This document shows, in pieces, positions 37,806-50,668 of a stretch of 64,000 bases of DNA. The notes under the pieces were generated by a model. It saw only the letters and a list, made by a program, of their open reading frames with translations. It was not told where the DNA came from and did not search any database. Position numbers and translations under genes: made by a program. The DNA is from Daphnia pulex (taxonomy: Eukaryota > Arthropoda > Branchiopoda > Diplostraca > Daphniidae), in assembly GCF_021134715.1 (NCBI RefSeq), contig NC_060021.1, positions 620,001 to 684,000 on the forward strand, read 5' to 3'. Within the stretch, counting starts at the first letter, position 1, and the number at the start of each line of letters is the position of its first letter.

Positions 37806-39107
37806 GTTACAGGCGCGTCAAGACCTGATTATTGCCGGATTTCGACAGGGAGGTAGGCAGATAGCTTTCTTATGCAGGGCTTTGCCTTCTGCCTTTAAAT
37901 TATTTGCATGAACTTGCAGGTGTTTCGCCCTTGCCACCATTTGGAACCCAGTTCTTTCTAGTAGTTGGGCGAAGTCATATTCGTTCTCCTTATTTGTTTT
38001 ATCGGTCTTGCGTCTGGCAAGCAGTTTGCCAAAAAAATTACCTTTTTTCCGGTCTAGTGCTTCGGTCGCGCCTTCGGAGTTCATCGATTGGCGTTCCTTT
38101 TCCGTCACTGCTTCAGATGAGTCTTGGGTATCTTTCACTGCTTCTTGCAGTGCAGCCAGAGCTTCCGATAGCGCCTTCACTTGCGCTTCAGCCAATTTTT
38201 CCCATCTTGTCGCCGTCTTGTCGCTGATTCCAACACCGCAGCTCGAGTGGTCCGAAGATCTTCATTCTCTTTTTCTAGTCGCTCGAGTTTTTCTCGGAAA
38301 TCTTTAGCCTCCTTCATCAGGGTCTCATTTTTCGTTTGATTAGCTTTCAAATAGGCCACTTCATTTCGAAGCTGAATTTCGGTGGCTGCCCACGTCGAGG
38401 CTTTGCTAAGCTGAACGCCTTTCTTCTTCTTGAGCTCGTCGATTTTACAATCGGATGCAGACAACTCTGTTTTTAATTGAGTTATAGTCGACTGAAGGAG
38501 ATCGTTTGCAACTTGCTGTTTTTCGGCTAATATTCTGGTTTCTTCCGCAGACAGGATAGCAGCATCGCGTGCCTCGGAAATGCGTTGGTTTTCCGCCTTA
38601 TTCATTTCCGTCAACTCAGTTAAAAAAAAGTTAAGTTCCTGTTTGTGGTTCTCCTCGAGCATGTGATCGGTAATTTTTTTTTTCCTGTAACATTAACTCC
38701 AAAGTCACTTCCTTTTCTTCCAATAGTTTATGCTGAATGATCAGCTGAATCTTTAATTCGGTTAAATCTTTGGTCAGGTTTGATTCCATCTTGTGGGAAT
38801 CGGTTTGACTCGTTGATTCCATGTTTCTAGAGGTCGCCAACTTCATAATCAGTTCGTCGTTTTTCAACGACGTTTTCTGTAATTTCTGGTTCAGTTCGTT
38901 TGTCACAGCCGTTAGTCGCTATATTTCCACACATTTTAAACTCAACTCAGTAGCTGACGTCTCCAAATCGGTTTTCAGTTTAGAATTTTCTTTTAGGAGT
39001 TGCTTACAAGGTTGCTTAATTCTATCATCTGATGTATCTGGTTTCTCTTCATTTTGTGGCTTGAATTTCCGGCCATCCGATTCGCACTCGGGTAAGGCAG
39101 TAAGGCT
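37806..39107 (-). pseudogene. Coiled-coil protein pseudogene (golgin-like, parent unknown)
   Basis: Three overlapping minus-strand frames together read as one long heptad-rich, Glu/Lys/Leu-rich protein. Examples are KLLEEKEVTLELMLQEKK, REKLERLEKENEDLR and KALSEALAALQEAVKDTQ. The frame changes at a run of ten A (plus-strand T run near 38670) and again near 38205-38230. A TAG interrupts it near 38917 (VEI-stop-RLTAV). No introns are visible. The end segment HANNLKAEGKAL is faintly like TMF-type golgins, but I would not assign it. Both sides are repeat DNA, so it is probably a captured or retrotransposed gene copy that has decayed. Confidence 0.65.
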
Positions 39108-39108
39108 C

Positions 39109-39341
39109 TAACTGCTATTGGGTATAGTTCATTCTGCCAATTTCCTGGCCTATGCAGTCATGGCTCATCTTCTTTGGCCAACACGGTAGCATATTTCTTA
39201 ATTTTTATTGTCTCTTGTGCGAATCCCGAGGACGTTCAGCTCAAATGTGATTTGTTACTATGTGTACAATTGTTTCATTTTATCTGTAGGTCGCAGCAGT
39301 ACTTTCTGTTAGCAAATGAAATTCATTTGGGCGATGTTAAT
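39109..39341 (+). pseudogene. Fragment of the TMEM145/GPR180-like gene (parts of exons 5-6 with the intron)
   Basis: It is nearly identical to about 25758-25961, including the intron (GTAGCATATTTCTT…TTATCTGTAG) and the start of the last exon (GTCGCAGCAGTACTTTCTG). The intron is present, so this is a DNA-level duplication, not a retrocopy. It ends in GGGCGATG, just before segmental duplication B begins. Confidence 0.9.
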
Positions 39342-39352
39342 GATTACGAATG

Positions 39353-42300
39353 ATTACGAGTTATGTAGTTTATTATTATTATTTATTATTTATTTATTAC
39401 GAGTTATTACAGTTGTGTATCTACCCACAACTTGACTCAAATCCCCCCCCCACCCCAACAATGTTCACGACACGCAATCGGATATAAACATGTGATGCGA
39501 AAAAAAAACCGCTACGATTTGGAATAAAAATGAAATGTTCAGTCAAACGGCAAGGGAGCATGCCGAGCATCACTGACTCACTGTTTAGCGAGGTGGGACT
39601 GTGGGTGGTACTTTGCGTAAATAAACGGCGAACAATTGTTTTTGCTATTATCGTGCACAACCCTGACACATTTCGCTTGTTAGAGAGCTAGAGAGTGAAC
39701 ACAACACAGTTCAAATTTATGCCATTCAGATGTAAATATGTTTTTTAGGGAAAAAAGACTTCCCTGCGGCATTTAATGGATCTGCAAGATTAGTTTCATG
39801 TGTAATTTTTATTCTGAAAGTACTTAGGCTCTAGCTCTAGTACCGAGTCGAAAGACAATGGCGATTCGATGATGATGCGAGAGCCTATAATTTTAGGTTT
39901 AGTTAGTCGTCTGACGAACACGCTTCTCAACTAAATATATAGCTAAAATATGTTAACCGTTAATTGTTCGAGAAGGACGGTGTCAACTTCATATAAATCT
40001 TGTTTATAACACCTAATTATGTGAGAATGTGATGTGCACAATGCGTGTGTGCACTTAACAACGCATCATTGAAAGGCGTGGCGCAATTGAATATTTTCGT
40101 CTATCGTCATTATATTTTACTGAACACCTATATCATTGCTGCCTTCTTGGAAACAATGCAGGAATGCGCGCTGTTAATATATCTAGATTCCGTTATGAGG
40201 ATGAGTACGAGTATTGTGATGTAATTGACATGAGTGAGACGCAGTAATTAAATGTAAGGCTGTTGAATATGAAAATTTATCTTCAGCTATAAGTAATACT
40301 GAGGTGGTAGAGAGGTGTCAATAAAGTTCGATCACGTTCGTGAAAAAATAGCTGCGTACGAGTGATGTCTGATATTTCAACACCTTGTACTAGACGAAAC
40401 AATGTTCACACAGACAAATCAAGAAATGATTCTCGCTGCAGATTCAGAAATATTTGTCCACCCTTGAAAATCGCTTTTGTTATTTGCTATATTGACGAAC
40501 TTTTGTGCGATATGTTAAACGAGTGTGCACTGCGGGATAGTACAGCGTTAAAAAAGAGGAAGACGTGATAAATTGTTAATTGATATAAATAAAATGTATT
40601 ATTGGTGTTTTTTTATCACGAGCTTGATCCATTAAATCATTTGTTCTTCTGTGGTGTACATATTACCAAACTTTGACTGCAATTTTAAGATGTGACACGA
40701 TTTTCAGTGCCTCTCTTTTGTTAGATGTGTTTAGGGAACATTAACATACAAGGGCAGGATATTATTGTGATAATGTTTGAGCTAAGACGTCGACTCTTAA
40801 ATTCAGTAAAATTTAGCTGGCGTTTTTTAACTTCCAGCAAATTTATTGAACTAAATTTGTCGTCTCTTCCTGCTGGACACGAATCCCTTACGGGTTTGGC
40901 AACGGCCCAGCAGCTCGAAATCAGTCAAAGACAAAAACGAATTAAATTCATTAAAATGTTCTTGTGACATAGATCGTCTTGCATGCCATGACGTGTGAAA
41001 AAGCCAACATATATAGCAAAGCTATGACCGTTTATGAAATGATAAAACTGTAAGTACACTAAAATGCTTTAATATTACACAAGTAGACAAATAATGATAA
41101 AACTATCACATTTAGACCCTTCACGTAACAAGCAGCAAAGCTCATTTAGAAAAGAAAAAGAAATCGATGCGTTACATTAGGTATTATAATTACGTACCAA
41201 AGTTGTTCTGCTTTATTAGTGGCGAAGCGCCGCAAATAAAATCGGGAAATGTTTCACACTGCAGTTTAAGAAATATTTGTCCACCCTTGAAATTGAAAAT
41301 CGCTAATACGTTTTGAATATATTTACGTTATGTACGTTTTTTGTTCATAACGTTATGTTTTCAAAAAAAGAAGATGTGATAAATAAACCTTCCGGTAGCA
41401 AAGTCGCTGGAAGCAAAAATGACAAACTGAGAATCCCCGGATCACCAACACAGCTGTGGACGCATATATCGGATTGCGCAACTGCACACAAAGTAGCTAG
41501 CGAGTTTCATCCCAATTGCAAAGAATTTGTTATTCCGGTGGTACTTTCGCGGAATAAATGAATGAACTTTATATATTGACACACACCGAGATAGATATGA
41601 TAACCTTCAACTTATTGGCCCAATATTTGTAACTTCATATTTAAGCCAGCGGTTGAGCCACCACATCTATCATCTTCTCAAAGCCAACGCTTATAAGATT
41701 TTATTATATTTTTCCATTTTATTGACAAGTACTTGATCCTCGTTAATTCGATTCGTTTGTCCCACTACTTAAATAGATTCCAATCTAGCAATTGGGACAC
41801 TATTAAGGTTCTGGTATTCATCCAGTCGGAAATCGAATTGTGGGAACAAGTAAGTACATTCGTAATTACTGAGACTGACCTCAGAAGATTAATACTCTGA
41901 TGCCATCGAACAAATGATGGCGACCAATTCACTTCAAATGTGATTACATCACATCCGCAAATCAATGAAAATTGAAATATTCAACCACACTTGCTTCTTC
42001 GTACGTTAATTATAACAGCTCTTTAAGCAAATCAATTGCTTAAACAAGAGAACATCTTTAAAAATGGCTTTAACGTCGAAAATTAACATTTACATACTGT
42101 CCCTGTAACGTCTTGTAAAAAATCAAGACACAAAAATCAAATTGTAGTAAAAAAAATTGTGTTCGGTGCACACGCATTTTTCGGCTTTTTAGAGAAAAGA
42201 TGACTTCTATCTGATTAATTCCAGGAACCCAAAAACGGACATGGAGGGAGCAGGGAGGATATCAAATCGTTTTTCCAAATATATTTAATGAACTACATAA

Positions 42301-44503
42301 GCATGCTGTGAAGCGTGACACATAAGTTTTTTTACAAAATATAAAGTAACGATTATTCTACAGGTACCAGTCCCGTAGAAAATTCGTTAGCTACTAGTCA
42401 GTTAAGGATTATAATACATAATTCAATTTTTTAATTACATATATCTTTGCCATATTCAATTAATCAGTTAAAGGATTTTATTTCTTCGACGGAATAGGAA
42501 CAATGAAAGTTATCACCTGAACATTGAAAGAGAATCGGCACCATCTGATTAACTAAGATTAATCTCAGAACATAAATATTGAGTCGCCGTCAAACTACAA
42601 GTGACGTCGAACTCACTTCTAATGTGTATAAATCATTGCCGCAAATATATGAAAGTTGAAATATTCAACCCCGTTCGGTTCTTCGCACGTGAACCATAAC
42701 AGCTTCTTCGTTAATCGCTGATCATCGTTTATTCAAGAAATGGGAGGAGAGTTAAACCCGTCTTCGTGGTCTTAATTCAACTCAATACAGATAAGTCAAA
42801 CCAGGCGGTGTATCATCCTAAATAATTTATAGACCTGATGTCCAAAATTAACGAGAGATTGTATTGAAAGTTTGAAATCTCAAATATAACATAGCACAGC
42901 AATTGATTGTTTTTGTTTACGACAGAAAATTTGAAATTGTCTCAGGCTCACGATTGTCATGGTATGAAACTAGTTTGGCAGGATGCAGTTCGACACGACA
43001 CAAATACATAAATGTGACTTTTAACTGAAATCAAAGTCATACAAAACGAAAAAATTCACATAACACTCAAATTGAGTGTGCAGTAATTAATGCATTTCAT
43101 TCATTAAACCCATCAACAAATTCTGCTAAGACTCCGGCTACTTGATTGGTAGCTCTAACAAGAGTTGCATTTTCAGGTGGAGGGTGTACCGCTGCACAAC
43201 GCGCCACTGCAGAACAAGGAACACCATTGAATGGCTGAGATGGGAAAAGCTGATCAAGCTGAGCCAAGATTTCTTCTAGTTCAGCATTTAGCTGTGAATC
43301 TACAGTTGAAGATGATGATTGCGCTAGACCACTGGGGGCTGTAGGCTGCTGTAGGTTGCGGCTCAAATCCCGCAGGCTAAAGTCGGTTGCAAAGCGTGGT
43401 ACGCTCTCTACGGTTCCGTTGTAGTTTTTGCTGTTGCTAATACCATTATCTGTAGTCTTCCTCTGTAAGCGCGGCGTGCAATAATTCAAAGTTCCATTGG
43501 TGACAATATTTGCCTTAACTGAAGGAGTGCGCAAGCTTTGTCTTTCACGGGCGGTGCGCTGCATAATGCTTTTGGGTTCGTCGATTGGGCTAAAATTGAG
43601 TTGTTCAAGTTCGTTCTTCCGTTGTTGACTGGGTAACACAGGGGTGCTCTCGAGGCGAGTAAGCATTCGTGGTACATGAGGCAAAAGGTTATCTTTTGGC
43701 GCTTCTTTCTGGGCAACTAACTGACGCAGTCGTCGTAGCTGTAGTTCAAGTTGATCGCAATGTTCTTTTACGACTGGGCCCAAACTGTTGGCGAAATCAC
43801 TCTTCAACAACAAATTGTTTAAGCATCATTAATGCTGCAATTTAATTTCACGAAATTTACCTGTTGTACAACGCACTCAAGTTTCCCCTTTCCTTCCATT
43901 AGATGACCAACCACACTAGCGATTTCTCGTGGTTGATGGCCTGACAACGCAAATCAAAAAATCATTTGCGTCTTATAAATATTGTGATTATTAAACTCAC
44001 CCAACTGATAAGTGACTGTGTTTTCTGTGACCGTACTTTGGCTGTCACCAAGTTGCTCACTGAAAAGTGACATTTCGGACGACTTAAACTGGTGACCTTT
44101 CTCCAAGGGAAGATAGCGCGCAGAAGGAGAACGATTCTTTTTTAGAGTTAGCCAATTACTCATCTTTTTCCAAAGTGCTTGTGTGGCTTCTTTTGATGTG
44201 GTCTGTCATAGAAATTTATTTTTTGTTACTTAACTAGGGTAAATATTAGGCGAATAACAACACTAAAATTACCTTTGTGCAATATTCTTGCATCTGATGA
44301 GTCACTTTGTGATTTTTGCTGATCAACCCAAGCCAGAAACACTGTTGGCATTGATTGTATGAGAGGCATTGCAAGCATTGGTAACGTAGCCCTTGAATGG
44401 ACTGAATATTGCAAACTGAGCAACGAACTGGGTGGATAACTAAGAACATTTAAAAAAAATTTAAATTATGATCTAAAATAATGAAACTAAAAAGTAAAAT
44501 ATA
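39353..44503. repeat. Segmental duplication, copy B (parental side)
   Basis: Homologous to 28826-33536. At its right end it continues without a break into the intact dystrotelin-like gene, so this copy is probably the source. It includes the small ORF pair near 39421 and 40362, and a plus-strand frame at 41313-41561 that is broken in copy A. Confidence 0.88.
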
Positions 44504-45380
44504 CCTTTATTTGATGCATTGATTCTATAAAGGGTGGACCACCAGACTAAAGACTGGGGTTCACGAACCATCCAACCAAAGACAACATCTTCTGGCACAC
44601 CAACAGGGCTTTCACACTTTTAAAAAATTGATCAAACCAAATTATTTTGTTAATATTAACAACCAAAAAATAAATTTGTCTAAATATTCTTTTAAATTGA
44701 TTTGGAGAGGAGAAAATCAGACATTCACCTGTTCAAAACACTGCTGAACAGCAGCCAATACAGTCCAATGTCCAAAAGCAGGTGCTTCATTGACCAAATG
44801 AGCTAGGCTGGCAATAGATTTAAGCAGTAGAGCTAGACTGCGCCTCTGAATGCAGTTGTTATGGTCTGAAATAAGATGCAAGAGTCTTCTATATTTTTCT
44901 CCTAGAGTAGTCTCTCCACAAAGAATGGTGAAAAACACCAAAAAATCTAGCAGAGTGCATCCTTTCTTTCGACAACTTCTGTAAAAAAATAAACAAAGAA
45001 ATAGAAATAAATTATAAATCTATCATTAAGTGAGAAAGGTTAACTTACTTGTCAAATGTTTCACTTATCAAATCTAAAACAATTCTAGAAGAAACCTTGT
45101 AGTCTAGATGAACTAACTGAGACTTCTGCGCCAAAAAGTAAATGTTTAAAACCATCTGTCTAATCTCATCCATAGTGAGTATCAAGTCTTTTTCTGATGA
45201 TCTCAAGCCAAACTCATCAATAATTCGAAAGATTTGAGTGAGTTTAATGCAGTCTAATTTTGTTTGTGATTGAATAAATTTCAGTTTTGCGGCTGTGCGG
45301 TAAGCTACGTAACGAATGTTGGCAAATTGATTTAGGGCTGCTAGCAGTTCTCGATGTTCGTTGTACATTCTTTTATGCAT
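43097..45380 (-). CDS. Dystrotelin-like protein (dystrophin/dystrobrevin superfamily, ZZ domain)
   Basis: Seven exons (45049-45380, 44729-44978, 44505-44616, 44273-44439, 44001-44202, 43861-43940, 43097-43801) join in frame to 615 residues. Residues 1-190 form the EF-hand-like module: FANIRYVAYRTAAKLKFIQ is the conserved YRTAxKL start of the family. A ZZ zinc finger follows (HPVRCSVCNIQSIQGLRYQC, then CQQCFWLG and paired histidines). The C-terminal half has a coiled coil (DQLELQLRRLRQLVAQ) and ends ATNQVAGVLAEFVDGFNE, after ELEEILAQLDQLF. The end resembles dystrotelin more than dystrobrevin. Such proteins link membrane complexes to actin. Drosophila dah is a plausible relative, by inference. 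The gene is divergent from SNX3, and its 3' half is duplicated to the left. Confidence 0.85.
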
Positions 45381-45984
45381 TGCAAAATGATACAGGAAAC
45401 GTCAGTAGTTAAAATGGTTAGGATTACGATGTCGAGAAAAAATATTCGGCAAACGTTCACGATTAAATGTCTATGACAGGTGTAAAATGAAGTTCTACCC
45501 CAATCTACCTGTTCACACCATCAAACAAAACTTGAAACTACGTTTTGTTCAGTTTCAAATGACAGTAGGCTGAGTTGCCACACTCTGATTATGGGAATTA
45601 ACGCCCTAACAAACTTAAAAAAAAAAAAAAAAAGAAAATAGTCCTTGGGCTTGAAGTCCTTAAGCATTGGTTATCTAAAAATTTAACACCCTAAATATAT
45701 TAGTAAATATTAAAAACTATTTGTTTTGTTCTTTCAAAATATTTGAATTGCACAATTTTTTTTTCACGACTTGTGTGGGGCTTCACTGAGTTCACTCGTC
45801 TGTCGTAAGAGTTGTTTGACGTTTAATGGTTAACATAAGTTCCTGAGTGTGGGAGGTGTTTTTTTTCTCTGCAGAACGGAACTCGTCTTACCGTTTGAAA
45901 TCTGTAGGTTCTACTATTGATACGTCTATTTTTCAGCACATTGTAAAAGAACGAAATAACATGAAGAGATTTTCTTTGTAGATT
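45381..45984. promoter_or_regulatory. Shared divergent intergenic region dystrotelin-like / SNX3
   Basis: The 604 bases between two divergent start codons contain an A-run near 45619 and no other gene. Promoter function is inferred from position. Confidence 0.45.
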
Positions 45985-46704
45985 ATGGATAACACAGAAG
46001 CAACTAGACGATTGCATACCAAAAAGCAAACTTTGGACGACGCATATGCCGCCCCTGCCAATTTTTTGGAAATCGACGTAATAAATCCTATTACTCACGG
46101 TGTTGCAAAAAAACGATACACGGATTATGAAGTCCGAATGAGGGTAAGTGCAATTTGCATTTTGCTAAATGTCATGAATTGAATGACGTGCCTTTTTTCT
46201 TTTGCAATGTTGTTAAAGTTGTGTGTAATCAATGTTGACCATTATTTTTCCCAGACAAATTTGCCTGTTTTTAAGATCAAAGAGTCCAGTGTGAGGCGAA
46301 GGTACTCAGACTTTGAGTGGTTAAGAAGTGAGCTTGAGAGAGACAGCAAAGTATGAATCTTGACATAAGGAAGAGATTATGGATTTTAATACCGGTTCAA
46401 ATTTTTTTTTTCAGATTGTGGTTCCACCTCTACCTGGAAAAGCAATCAAACGCCAGCTCCCATTTAGAAATGATGATGGTATCTATGATGAAGAATTCAT
46501 TGAAGACAGGCGTAAATCTCTTGAAGGATTTGTGAACAAGTGTGTTTCTATATTAACATTCAAGCATCACAACCTAAACTTACTCAAATAATTTACAGAA
46601 TTGCAGGACATCCGCTAGCACAGAATGAACGCTGCCTCCATATGTTTCTCCAAGAGCCAGTGATTGATAAGAACTATGTACCAGGCAAGATCCGACCTAA
46701 CTAA
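45985..46704 (+). CDS. SNX3: Sorting nexin 3 (SNX3/SNX12 type)
   Basis: A single PX-domain protein that binds PI3P on early endosomes and works with retromer. Four exons (45985-46143, 46255-46350, 46415-46539, 46599-46704) encode 161 residues, the same size as human SNX3. Visible family features are LDDAYAAPANFLEIDVINP, the PX motif RRRYSDFEWLRSELERDS with its lipid-binding arginine, VVPPLPGKAIKRQLPF and the C-terminal FLQEP…YVPGKIRPN. Nothing is missing. Confidence 0.97.
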
Positions 46705-47057
46705 CTTGTGGTTATACCAGATGAAAGTTGTCACTCATTCCTTCATTACCTGTTTCTCTTTAACATCCTCTTTCCCTTCTGTTGGTTATAATGAATTTAT
46801 CGTGAATACATTCGTAGCGTCTTTAAAACTGTCAGTGCTATAAAATTGTGAAGATCTGAATTGTTCCGTCAACGCGATTACACTGCATCATGACATCGCC
46901 GATCGCAATTTTATTTTTATCGAAAATATTTACACGACAGGATTTTGGCTTGACCAAGGAATAAGTAAGGAGTTAAGAGAAATTGCAAAAGAGAAGAAAG
47001 ATGTACATATGAAACTTAATTAGATTCAACTGTACAGTTTCAGTAATATTGTTATTA

Positions 47058-50000
47058 TTAGGCTAGATAAATAAAGGTATTAATATCCTTTTCAGAACGT
47101 TTCATGTAACGATGTTCTATCAGCCACTCCACTTGTTCTTTTATCATTTTCTTCGAGGGGATGAAAAGATTCTTCAAAATTTCAACAAGCTCAGTTTGCA
47201 ACTGGGCATTGCTAATCTGTTTCCTCATTTTCAGAATTTTGACTATAGCCTCCTGAAAACGTAAATGACCAAATTTATAAGGTTAACGATACTAAATTTT
47301 GTTGAAATTCTTTTATACCTGAGTGCGCAAAATGCGCAACTGTACAATGCCTTCGTTTTCTTCTTCTTTACTTTTCTCGGTAGACAGCTGGAGACGACCA
47401 ATTAAATTAATCTTACCCCGCTTTTGAACTTTTCCATTTTTTCTGCGATTGAAACATATAGATTTAATTTTTTAATTAATATAAACTACGATTTAAAAAA
47501 AGACGTACATTAGACTGAAGTCTTGATTGACAGAAAAAATAGAGTTTTCAGTGAAATCTCTTGCGGATTGGACTTCCGGTTGGCATATTAACAACTGTCG
47601 TTTCAGTTTTGGAAAAGCCACCAAAGACTGAAAAACCATGTCATTCCATAAAATCAAATGTGAATAATTATTCCAATTCTAAACATTTGTAAACAATTTT
47701 AAAACATTTGTATACCCCAAGAGTTCGTCGAAGTTCCGCATCAGGCAACTCAGTTGCTAAACGCAAGTTTTCAAGAGAAATTTTTTCTTTCGGTCGTTCG
47801 TTCCACGCAAATAGGACAGCCATTTGAAATGTTGTAACATCCAGATCAAATCTTCCAACTGAATTGGCAAACTGAATCTAAAATGAAATACAAGGTTTAG
47901 AATCGGCTGCACTCGGTATTAAGTAACGATAATCACATATTCGGTGATTGATTATTTCTTCCAAAGATCTGGATGTGAAGAATTTTAAATAATTTATAAA
48001 TTATAAGGAAGACTCACAGTTCCATTTGACATATGATGATGCCACTGAAGTTTTCGTCCACTATGCTTTTTCCTGTAGAAATCTTCCACTTCTGGTATGT
48101 AGTCTTCTAACTCCAACGGCAACGACACTGTCACTCGGTCAGATCCACGAGCCCAAGCTCCAGCATTCAGGATTTTAATGTTAATCGAGTCTGGTAATCG
48201 TTTAAAAAAATTAATCTTTATGTTAACTTATGCGCCCTTTCTATGAGGTATTACCAGCAATGCTTCCTTTGGTCTTCCTATATTCCTCTTTGAATTGTTG
48301 ATTCAAGTCTTCGCTGATCTTGATATCTTGGAACATACGGGCAAGCTTGTGAACATAGTCGGCTGGCATGCCAACTTCTCTCAACCTTTTTCATGAAAAT
48401 AATTGTAAAAAATGCAAAATGAACGTAAAAATTAGTTAGTGTACCATTCAACCATGTTTTCTTCTTTTTCGCTGTCAGCTGAGGTGTCCAAGATCAATCT
48501 TCTAGTTAAATGCGCTTTGTGGAACCGCATGAACACATCTTTGTTTTGAACGTATTTCAGAACAAGTAGCTAAATGGCAACAAATGAAGCATATGAATAA
48601 TTATTTAATCAAACGAAAACATTACTATGCTAGCGTGACAACACCAACTTTTTTTTATCTTACCACATCCTTTAGTTTGCTTTCAATTTCATCGGAAGTG
48701 AGTTTTTTGCTTAAAGGTGTCTTACGCAGAAGCATGTCACAGAAATTAGCTAGCAGCTCTGGGCAACGAGATTCAGGTTGGGTTTTGACTCCTCCACTGG
48801 AGCCAGGTCCTTGCTGAAAACACAATTTTAATTTTAAAGTGTTAGTTTAATGTCAACGGAAAAATTTTTTTGGCATAAAGCAAAGGTAAACAGAAACAGG
48901 AAATTACCAATCGAGTGGGTAAATCTAATCGAAAGACTGAAGTATCATTCACAACATGTTTATAAGCTTTATCACGAGCAGTAAGGAACCGCGGGTCATC
49001 GTCGAAAGCTTCCTTAACCAAGAGGCTAAACTGATTGAACAGTGTCAAAAGTCGTTCCACATATTTTTCAGAATCCTACCAATAGCATTAAAAAATTATG
49101 AATGAGTCATGAAGACATTAACACTAGTCTATCAATGTACTTGAGTAATTAATTCAGCTGCCACCATCATATCCGCCAATCCTGCGTGAATAATGTGATC
49201 TTCTAAATATTTTAGCATAGGTGCAATTCCATCGGAGACTCGATCCATCAACCGGAACATCATACGCAATTCTGTGATTAAAAATTTAAATGTTACTCAA
49301 ACTCCACCTACGACACTGTAAATTTTCAATATTAAATGTGGTAAACATACTTTGAGTTTCGTCTTGCTTAATCATAGAAGAACATTCAGCTAGAATGGTT
49401 TCCTTGAAGGCTGTCACCAAGACATTTACGCAACATCCGTTAAGCTTGAAAGAAAGATTTAAAAAAATTATAACCAAATCTTAAAATAAGTAATAAAAAG
49501 CCATTAGTACAGTAGCAATGGAACACGATTCTAGATATTTATTGGCTCGCTGCTCCTCTTCGCGTAGTTTCGATTCTGCGTATCTCATGTAATTCTGAAC
49601 ACCATTGATTTCCAAATATTGAGGAGCTTTCAACTTGTAAAAAGCTTCGGTGGAATCTATATAAGCCCTCTCAAAGTTATCCATATAAATGGTCAACTTA
49701 TCTTCAGAATTTGAACAAAGGTTAACTGCAGGAAGTAAGTAAATATTAAGCAGTTGAAACAATATCTTGCCATAGAAATGTTTTACCATAGGACTCTCTC
49801 ACTCCAATGACCAACTGTGAGTCAAAGGCTTCTCCATTTCTTTCAGCATGGACTAATTTCATTGCTGAGTCTTGTAATCGGTTTTTAATGTTGGAGAAAA
49901 TACTAAAGTTCCAGGAATCCAACATTAGCTAAAACACAGAAACAAAATATTTATCAAAAAACAAGTTATTCATTAAAAATGTATTTATTGTTTACCTTTC

Positions 50001-50668
50001 TGACTAGACTGTCATCAGTGTTTTGCTGGGGCTTTTTCTGTATTGAGTTGTGTGTTTTACCTTGAAGTGCAGTTTCAAGCTGGAAGAAAGGCATGGGCAA
50101 ATATGAGCACTGGGTAAAAAATTTACGCCATTCACTGATGTAAGCCCTCAACAGTGACTGGTCTTCTTCATGAGTTAGTACTCTCTGATATAAACAAAGA
50201 GGATTAATAGATGCATCTCAATTATTTTAATCATTTACACCGATTGCAACAGGAATATGTAACTTACTGTCTGTGCTTGCTTGATGAATTCCAGAATATC
50301 ATCCTGCAATGCCTTGTACATTTTGGCATGTGATTTTTCATCCCACAAACACACCATGTGTACAGACCAAAACAGTTCATGCCATTCAGCTCGACTAACA
50401 GGCTCTTGACGTAACAGTTTCAAAATTGTTGGTCTCATAAGAGGCCATTGTTCTTCAAATACCAATTGTCCTTTATCCTTAAAAGTAAGAAAACATATTT
50501 TAATTGGTTAATGTTGATGCGATATATTTCGATCGACGAATTTGTTGATGAGGTTATGAATCATGACACTACTTGCAAGTGCATAATCTAAAGACTTGAT
50601 ATTTCTTTCTCATAACAAATAAAAACATTTACTAGTTCTTTATTTACCTTCCACATTGATGCTGCCAT
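47058..50668 (-). CDS. CUL5: Cullin-5, scaffold of CRL5 ubiquitin ligases
   Basis: It bridges elongin BC/SOCS-box substrate receptors and the RBX2 RING subunit. Many short exons read leftward. The first is 50648-50668 (MAASMWK) and the second 50268-50477 (DKGQLVFEEQWPLMRP, ILKLLRQEPVSRAEW, LQDDILEFIKQAQT). Further landmarks are YISEWRKFFTQCSYLP, QNYMRYAESKLREEEQRA, ALVTAFKETILAECSSMIK (one residue reads NVLVTAF) and DDPRFLTARDKAYKHVVND. The C-terminal winged helix has the neddylation region AIVKILKMRKQISNAQ, then QTELVEILKNLFIPSKKM, and ends EKDINTFIYLA with TAA at 47060-47058. All identifying blocks are CUL5-specific rather than CUL1-4. It is convergent with SNX3. Confidence 0.96.
47070..47075 (+). 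terminator. Candidate poly(A) signal of SNX3
   Basis: AATAAA on the plus strand, about 365 bases past the SNX3 stop, lies inside the last exon of the convergent CUL5 gene. If used, the two transcripts overlap in antisense. Confidence 0.4.
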
